Shown: one piece after another, positions 56,776-64,000 of the stretch | How the letters are laid out: every line of letters begins with the position of its first letter | Position numbering within the stretch: the first letter of the stretch is position 1 | Origin: Narthecium ossifragum | Taxonomy: Eukaryota > Streptophyta > Magnoliopsida > Dioscoreales > Nartheciaceae | Direction of reading: 5' to 3' | Assembly: GCA_963920575.1 (NCBI GenBank) | Contig: OY986969.1 | Coordinates: 11,095,096-11,159,095, forward strand | Length of the DNA: 64,000 nucleotides | The notes under the pieces: model-generated | The model's database searches: none | The model's input: the letters and a program-made list of their open reading frames with translations, nothing else | What the model was told of the DNA's origin: nothing | Translations under genes and position numbers: made by a program

Positions 56776-57089
56776 GTACTAACGTGAGTGAATAAATTAT
56801 ACAAAGGTATTTATGTCATTTCACGTGGCTTGGTTGGCATTTAACTAGGGTTAGGTGTTTTCACCTGACGGAAGGAGTGAAGGACATAGTTGTGAATTGT
56901 TTAGGGAAGTCGAAGTTATTTTTGTAAATAATCGGATTTCAGGATAATTCTGTAAATATGAAGGTTTCGAGGGATGTGTTTGTAATTAACCCAAAAGAAA
57001 ATACAATACCCACATTGCCCATCCATTTTCCCACGGCATAAGGCATTCCATGCCGTGCCACATGGCATGGATATTAAACAACTACGTTT

Positions 57090-57333
57090 CACAGTATAAA
57101 TCCCCCGAGGCATCCATGTGACGTGGCATGACATGGTTTCTTCCTCACATCTGTTCTCTCCGATCTCGTCGGCGCCTCTCTCTTTCTCTTCTCTCTCTGA
57201 CCACACCGTCTCTGTTTTCCAGAGCAATGGAGATGGAGAATGCCATGGAGAAGGCCGTAAAGAAGGTGATCGTTCGCAAAACGTGTCGTTCAAGAGCAAC
57301 AAACTTCAATCAAAATATAATACCTATCCGATA
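57090..57333 (+). promoter_or_regulatory. Possible promoter and first exon of an interrupted gene
   Basis: A TATA-like GTATAAATCC (57094-57103) is followed by a TC-rich leader and an open frame (57128-57333 region) containing MEMENAMEKAVKKVIV. An LTR-like sequence starts at 57334. I do not recognise the protein; it could be a chance ORF. Confidence 0.3.
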
Positions 57334-57944
57334 TGTCACGCCCTGCCCCAATTAAATATAAAATTTCTCAAAATTTCTCAAAAATTTGACATAACCCTTG
57401 TGCACGGGCACGTGAGATCCAATTACAACCTGTGAATAGATACAAAATTCACACATACTATGATAATTTATCATAATTTACAACATTCACATATCTCTTT
57501 CATTCATTCATGTACATAGGATTATAGTCATCAAATACATGATTTAGCCACAAGACTGCCATATATAATTTCCCATATTTCAACATATACAAAGCATCAA
57601 ATACACAAATTGAGAGTTAAGGTAGAGTACAAAATAACCCTGGGATACAACCCATATCTCTCCACCTACTACAAAGCTAACTCTCAATCAATAAACACAA
57701 AAATGACGTCTCGTCACTGCTAACCACCTCCCTGGGGTGTATTGGTCTCGGGCCTACCTCATGCACAACAAAAACCTAAGGAAAATGAGCTCGAAAGCCC
57801 AACAGGAGTCACCTAATGACAATCTAGGACACTGGTGTACATCAACCTATCCTAATATACTGATCCTAGTATGATCTGGCTAGTCTGGGCAGTCTTACAT
57901 GCACAGCATTGCGCCCGGCCGCCAATGCTCACCCAGACCCCTAT
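57334..57944 (-). repeat. Partial LTR-like sequence, minus orientation
   Basis: Starts TGTCACGCCCTGCCCCAATT, which inverted is the GGGGCAGGGCGTGACA-type 3' end of chromovirus LTRs, and contains GGAAAATGAGCTCGAAAGCC-like DNA. The other end is not seen because the CACTA element begins inside it. Confidence 0.5.
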
Positions 57945-57969
57945 CACTACAAGAGAAACAACCTAAACC

Positions 57970-58740
57970 AGCGGTCGTAACCGCTGGTATAGATCAATTC
58001 CGACCGCTGGCATAGGCTACACTAGCGGTCAATACCCGTTGGTTTTGGCAGCGCCGGCATAGGCTACGCCAACGGTTTTGTCGACCGCTGGTAACTAAAA
58101 CTAGCCGCAGGTATAGATCGTACAATGCTCGCGGGCACTTAATTGCTGCTATAGGATGGATATAACCGTGGGTATAGGGGCTTCATATATGATCAAATGT
58201 GACACAAAAAAACGCTGGTCAAGCCGCAAAGTAGCTGCTGGTGTTGTCTGGCTAGGCCAGCGGTGATGAACCGCTGGTATAGGATGCGAAAGGCCGCGGG
58301 TATAAGGGCTTCATACATGATCAAATCTGAGACAACAAAACGCCGGTCAAGCCAAAAACTAGCCGCTGGTGTTGTCTGACTAAGCCAGCGGTGACTAACC
58401 GCTGGTATAGGATGGGTAAGGCCGCGATTATAGGGGCTTCATACATGATCAAATCTCACAACAAAACGCTGGTCAAGCCACAAAATAGCCGCTGGTGTTG
58501 TCTGACTAGGTCAGCGGTGACTAACCGCTGGTTTAGAGTGCTAAAAATGTGGCTAAATGGTCTTGATGAATAATTGTATATGACAAACAAACCGCTGGTA
58601 TAGTAATAATCCGACCGTTGGTGTTGGAGGTCTAGTCCAGCGGTCAGTTAACTGCAGGTATAGAGTGCTAATACATGTGGGTATATGGTATTTAAGAGTA
58701 TTCAACTATGACGAGAAAACTGCTGGTAAAGATATAAACT
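57970..58740. repeat. CACTA subterminal repeats with ~120-bp tandem units
   Basis: CCGCTGGTATAG, GCCAGCGGTGA and related words occur more than ten times in both orientations. Three ~120-bp units (near 58150, 58280 and 58405) each contain GGGCTTCATA, ATGATCAAATCT and CGCTGGTGTTGTCTG-like words in order. In this superfamily such motifs bind the element's own protein. Confidence 0.85.
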
Positions 58741-58934
58741 GAATACATTAAATATAGTATTTACAAGTACCCAAAATGATACAAAATAAGCATCTAATTT
58801 TCCACAATATTACAAATCCATATATTGAGTCCAACAGTACCAACTATTACACTATTTAGCTGAAAGGTTTAAAAATCCAAAAATATTCCTTCAAAGTAGA
58901 CCTGGCCATATACATCTTCCATTAATATTCACAA

Positions 58935-59179
58935 TTATGGGGTACCTGCATGCATAAGGAAGACAAATTTATCACAACACTAATAAGACGATGTTTTCTC
59001 AACTTACTATCCATATTCAACCAAAATAGTTATCTAATTATCACCACAAAATAGCTATCTAATTACAATAAGATTTAGTCTCTAAAAGTTACAATGTACG
59101 TACCATCATCGATGGATGCGGGATCATGACTCGATGTTGAGGAGCGTAAGTTAAATTTTGGACTTGCTGAATCATGTAC
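58935..59179 (-). other. Possible last two exons of a minus-strand CACTA gene
   Basis: An interval 59179-59104 has an acceptor (CTCCATAG) and a donor (GTACGTAC) on the minus strand, and one frame reads VHDSASPKFNLRSS and SSHDPASIDD. After an acceptor (GCATGCAG) at 58945 the frame closes with GTP-stop at 58937-58935. Phases agree across the junction. Similarity to a known family was not recognised. Confidence 0.2.
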
Positions 59180-60780
59180 CTATGGAGAAAATTTAATACA
59201 AACAATTAGTTTTGACTACGTACAACATTAAGGAAAGAATCCATGACACATAGTACCGCTAAGTCAATGTGCCATCTTTTATATTGAACGACCAACCATG
59301 TCAAAATGCATCCCTACCTGAGATCATAGCCTTGGACTATTTTTAGCTCACAACATTTTATTACCAAACAATAGTATATCAATGATATAAACCTCCAGAA
59401 TGTTGTTCTGAGATGAAAATATAGCGCCTATCTGTGCAGTGAGAATTTAGCAACAATATTTTCAGCAGTTATGAAAAGGAATTTGAGGTTTTCTACATTT
59501 TTCAGAGTTTTTCAACAGGAGCAATAACTTGATGAACAAAAAGCATCAACATATATTGTGCTTATGTTTATTAATTATACGCAACCTTGTGATTGCACCA
59601 TGCCACCAGCTATCCAGTAATGCAAGTTTAGCGAGCATATAGTATTGAAACAAGTTTATTCTATGTGCGTTGATGAATGATAGAGTTTGATATTTTCATA
59701 GTTGAAATTGTCCAACTGCTATGAATTACTAACAGTAGTATAACAATGATATAACAAGCTCATCTCAGACTCTACCATCAAAAGCAAAACAATGTGAAAT
59801 ATCTTCCGAATTTTGCATTGTCAGCCTAAACTAACAGAAACAGAACATGCTCATCAACCATGTCGAACTTAAATTGAAAAAGAACACTGCAGTGTGATAT
59901 CCTGTGCATTTATATAGATGCTAGACTATCTATAAAGTTACAAAATCACCCCTTCGTATCAGCTTAATTTTTTTTTGGGATGATTGGTGAAGTTAAAAAT
60001 GGTATCAGTTTTCTGTTTACATGGCATGTAAAGGATGACTGATGTTTTGTATGTGAACCTACTAGCTACCATTAGACAGCTTATGTCAATCTTTGTCTAT
60101 CCTTCTAGAGATCACTCAAACCGACAAGGTGACACCATCTCTATAATACAATTAAAGCGCAAGAGGAAGTCATATCTAATCAACTAAGAAATGTTCACTT
60201 GGAAACATGGATGTTACTGGCCAGTTGTCATCTGAGGAGCTAGTAGCCAGAAAATGAGATAAAACAGTTCTAAGAGTTTTTAAATGTAGTGAAAGAAATC
60301 AAGTTTCCTATGAATGACTAATTAATCTGCTGGACTTGTTCAGCCATCAGACAGATCTCAGGTAGCATACAACTTGCTCAATTGACACACTATATAATTA
60401 GACACAGCAGCAACAAGAGATTGGAAACATTTCCAACCAAAATCCCACCACTTAGGTGCTTCTGTGAAAGATCCAATTCATCTGACAAAATATTTGCCTG
60501 TGGAAAGGCACTATTGAGGAATAGGAGCTTTTTGCACAACATAAATATTAAGGTAAACTTACATGCTCCACAGTTTCTTAATTTGATTTCAAGCCAAGCT
60601 TCCATGTAGGACTCATCACCAATTGACAAAGACCTTCATCCATGTCTAATTTGGGTTACAAACATGAACATGTTCTTAAGCCTTTGGGCTCACTTCTAAG
60701 AAAAAGAAAAGAATAGAGACCTGATTTATGCTAATCACAATACCCTCCAGTCATTGTTGCTAGTTATTGTGGATGGCACT
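59180..60780. other. AT-rich interior of the CACTA element
   Basis: No open frame longer than about 80 codons and no recognised motif on either strand. Confidence 0.45.
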
Positions 60781-60784
60781 AAAA

Positions 60785-61140
60785 TAATGTTACAAACACC
60801 ACTGTACTTGGCATCCACTATACCTTCTCACTAAAGCACACTGTCACAATTGTCACAGTTATAGAAAACACATCCATCTCTAACCCTCACCAAGGATATA
60901 TTGCAGATCTAAGTCCACATTTAAATTAGAAACTATCATAATCCTAGTCCAGTTCTTCCATGTCTAGCCAAGCACTACGAAAATATCATAATGGTATGAA
61001 CACCATTGTACTTGGCATCCACTATACATTGTCACAATTGTTACAGTGAGAAAGAACACATCCATGTCTAAACCTGATCACAAGACCTTGCAGATCTAAG
61101 TCCACATTCCATTTGGAAAATATCATAATCCTACTCCTGT
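60785..61140. repeat. Two-copy ~200-bp tandem duplication
   Basis: GTACTTGGCATCCACTATAC, TGTCACAATTGT, AACACATCCAT, GCAGATCTAAGTCCACATT and ATCATAATCCTA appear in the same order in both copies (starting near 60800 and 61008). Confidence 0.8.
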
Positions 61141-63550
61141 TCACATATATATTTCAAACACAACACAACTTTAATGCTCATCACTAGCCCTATCTTTAGT
61201 AATCCAAGCCTTATCCATAATCTTAATCTATCTGCACAAATGAGCACCAAAGTCTCATGCCAATGTGACATATATGATTGCGAATACGTACAATAGTAAT
61301 AGCCATTGATTGTCATTGAATGAATGTCCTACATGCATGAAAGAAGACATTCTTGGACAAAAGAATGACCTTAGATACATGCAAATTAAATGATTATAAA
61401 AATGCTGATTCTATCATAAGAAACATTAAAAATGGCAAACATGGACTAAATGCATCTTTATGTTTCAAATGCTTGCCTCCAAGAACATGATAGGTGAACT
61501 ACCGTAACACCACAAAATTTACTAGCTAGCCATAAGCCATCTATTTAGTGTTCACTTAACACACAAAGAATCCAGGCTATGTAGGGAGGACCCATCTTTT
61601 CACATCAAAACATGTGAACAACCTTATCTAGATTAGTTGCTTATCAACTGTAGGTTCAACTTGCATCTAACTTAGCTGTTTATCAACTATAGCTTAGTTG
61701 TAATTGTGTTTCTTACTAGAAGTAGTCTTTTTCTCTATTACTCTAAATAGTTTAAAGAACCAAAGCTTATTTAGATCATGGTTTTAAATTGCTACTATTT
61801 AAAAATTTAGAATATAATCCAACATATCTATATTAATCTTATTTAGATCATGGTTTAGAAGTAGTCTTTTAGGTGGGCCCTTTGTTGACAACCATGGTGT
61901 ACACTGCTCTTAGATATAGTCTGAATCAAAATATAATATTCAGCAGCAAGCACACATGTAGAAGAGCAAAAACCACAATAGCACAACAACAAAAAAGGAG
62001 GATGAGTCACTTTTACTTACACCGCTCACTATCAAGTGGCCAAAGAACCTCTCCTATAATCTGCCCCACACTTTGCAGAGACTTCAAATCATCTTCAGTT
62101 CTTGGCAGACCTCAAGTTTTCCCTCACTGCACTTCCAATGCCCATAATATCATCAGGCATTAACAACTATAATATGCATATAACAAACAAAATCACATGC
62201 TTTCAAAACTTACAGCTTGTATATATGAGTAACAAAACATAGTACGCTTGGATTCAGGAAAACACATCAGGAATTCGCTGCATTGACGAACTTAATCACC
62301 TCTAAAGATCTATTCTAAGTTGCTTGATATATGATATGCAGGAACAATGTCTACTAATCTCCTTACATCTCAAAGTAATTGCCATCATTACCTTAATAGA
62401 GTATGTCAAAGGCCAATTAATCATGATGAAACTTTTCTCATCATGATTCTGCTTTCTACATAACACCAGAAATGCAGAAGAAAGATCACGTCATCCATCT
62501 AAAGTATAATGGAGAATATCCAAGCCTCTTAATGTGCACAACCAAACTCATGAAGGCATGGATAAGTTGGTAAATACTACCTCAAATTGGTGCAAGCATT
62601 AACAACCTTTATAGTGGAGATAACAACCTCAAGGCAGAAAGAATGTGGCATTGGTGTGTTACTCAAGCTCAATTGGGGCTTTAGCTCAAACCTGTATATT
62701 GATTTGGACATCCTCTATAGAAACTATGGCTCCGTGCAAGTCATAAACTGCACATGGCGCTAAAAATCTGAAGTGTACAACTTTGGTTGACTCTTTATAT
62801 CTTTATAGCATATGCACAACTTGGGCAGGATTCAATTCAAACTTTCAGTAGTAGTATTCTTCCTTCTCCCTAAAAAGAAAATGCAACAAAAAACTACATA
62901 GCTGGATGACATTCTTTACACTACAGCTATTCTCAATCAAAACCTCCTAAATGGATGGCATTCAATGAAGTTGGGTGGAATGGGTTCAAGGAAACATGGA
63001 CATGGGACTGATTAAAAAGATACTCAGCTAGGCAAGTGAATTTCCATTAAGTTTTCATTCCTGTGCATCTGCCAAGGAGCCTACTAATGGTTATGAGGTT
63101 TCAAGAACCACTAGATGGGTGATGGCTATTACAGTGCTTATTGTCAGCTGGGGTATTCAAAGTTGTTCCTGTAGTGTAGAGTCCTCTTTGATCCAGAGTT
63201 TTCTTGATCCAATTAATACCGAGGAGCACCACCTTAATATTTTTTCTCTGTTTTCAGGTCAACAAGGTGGCCTTAACATATCCAAGTCCTTTCAGCACAA
63301 CCGATAAAGCTCAATATTCATTTTTCAATATCTATAAACAAATATAACAAATAAATCCATTCCCACATGGGTCTAGAAGAATTAGCAGAAAATCACACTT
63401 TCATCTTCAGTAAGATCAAAACAACAACTTATCACCACAAATCATCATACCATCATACGAAAAAAATCCAATTACCAAAACCATGGTTTTGATATGGAGC
63501 AGAGGTCAAACACACAAAGAAAGAAAAGAGAGAAAAAACCAGAAAATATC
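61141..63550. other. AT-rich DNA, no gene seen
   Basis: Only short ORFs without recognisable similarity. A CCTGTAGTG word at 63169-63177 is not accompanied by subterminal repeats. Confidence 0.4.
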
Positions 63551-63554
63551 CTGC

Positions 63555-63745
63555 AGATTTTATAGGTGAGACCATAAAACAAACACCAAAAGCACAATGC
63601 CTAAGTTGCCCTGTTAACTTTATACTGACATACAGATTTTATAGGTGGAGACATAAGCCTACTAGCAATCTCATGGCAATTTCAAAGGTACCCTTCTTGC
63701 AGATTCTACAATGGCCATGACATAGGCCTACTAGCAATCTCTTTC
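63555..63745. repeat. Short imperfect repeat block
   Basis: CAGATTTTATAGGTG with following GACATAA occurs near 63554 and 63632. CCTACTAGCAATCTC with GACATAAGCC/GACATAGGCC occurs near 63650 and 63720. Confidence 0.55.
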
Positions 63746-64000
63746 AAGGCCATCTCAAGCTAGAGAATAAAGTATTCTCCAAGCTGTAAAATAGCACAGT
63801 CTATCCATATCAGGACCTTTCCTTCCCCAAGAATTTGTGAGCATCAAACAAAACCCACTGTCTCTACTTTATATTTAACCACAACACAACCAAATGAGAC
63901 AAGAAAGTAGAAACTTGATGCTCGTAATGAACAACAAACAATAACTAAACACCAAAACAAAAAATCTATCACTTAAATGCTACAAATCTGTGATCGATTA

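Larger units (their letters stand above)
55907..56996. mobile_element. MITE-like foldback element with nested solo LTR
   Basis: The left arm (55907-56055) contains AACCTTCATATTTACAATAT, then AATATTTACAAAAACTTCAA and GGAGAAAGGTAAAATGAC. The reverse complement of the right arm (about 56996-56850) contains AACCTTCATATTTACAGAAT, then GATTATTTACAAAAATAAC and a CCGTCAGGTGAAAACACC end. These long imperfect inverted repeats enclose almost nothing except the solo LTR below, so the element was about 380 bases before that insertion. Superfamily uncertain, perhaps Mutator-related. Confidence 0.65.
57945..64000 (+). mobile_element. CACTA (En/Spm) element, left end, running out of the window
   Basis: Starts CACTACAAGAGAAACA, the classic CACTA terminus, preceded by the triplet tat (57942-57944). 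It continues with dense subterminal ACCGCTGGTAT/ACCAGCGGT motifs (57970-58640). The opposite terminus with inverted CACTA was not found before 64000. No transposase ORF is visible, so it is either non-autonomous or its genes lie beyond the window or in small exons. Confidence 0.75.

Noticed and set aside
63165..63180. CCTGTAGTG as the right end of the CACTA element
   Set aside because: No inverted match to the first 15 bases and no subterminal repeats nearby.

Overview
The window reads as nuclear DNA of a flowering plant, probably a monocot. It holds one clear host gene with GT-AG introns inside a dense nest of degenerate plant transposable elements. I cannot name the species. A 200-base run of N at 52185-52384 is an assembly gap.

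Layout. (i) 1-4897: a Mutator-like element (MULE) with a MuDR-type transposase (minus) and a Ulp1-like cysteine protease (plus), cut by the window start and inserted in a gypsy integrase. (ii) 4898-15527: that gypsy element (B, Athila-like, minus, decayed). Its pol is split by a complete non-autonomous LTR retrotransposon (A, 5206-11290, target duplication gcgca) that carries one unrecognised ORF. (iii) 15528-22390: a fragment of a Tekay-like LTR; a second gypsy element (F, minus) whose gag is split by a 2.4-kb solo LTR (C, duplication aatga); F's LTR; and then the 3' end of another F-type internal region. (iv) 22391-24994: an LTR-like stretch of uncertain identity. (v) 24995 to about 41530: a Helitron on the minus strand. 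Its Rep/helicase gene is split by a solo LTR (G, 36957-38384) and by a Tekay/Del-type chromovirus (D, 25895-36636). D is itself split by a solo LTR (H1, 31561-32857). (vi) 41650-52184: a GC-rich tandem array split by a second Tekay-like element (E, 42283-51699, duplication ggatg). E holds an A-type solo LTR in its 5' LTR and an H-type solo LTR (H2) near its chromodomain. (vii) 52385-54980: promoter and four-exon gene for a secreted GH5 glycoside hydrolase with a C-terminal ricin-B-like domain. (viii) 55900-57333: a foldback MITE-like element with a copia-like solo LTR inside, then a possible promoter and first exon. (ix) 57334-64000: a partial LTR, then one end of a CACTA element running out of the window.

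Most insertions are supported by exact 5-bp target duplications. In several cases a reading frame is restored across the insertion when the insert and one duplication copy are removed. This gives a relative order of events: B before A and the MULE; F before C; Helitron before G and D; D before H1; E before solo A and H2. The most unusual shared signal is the clustering of short GATCGATC-type palindromes in the promoter-proximal part of LTRs from several different families. No prokaryote-type system, CRISPR array, rRNA or tRNA gene was seen.
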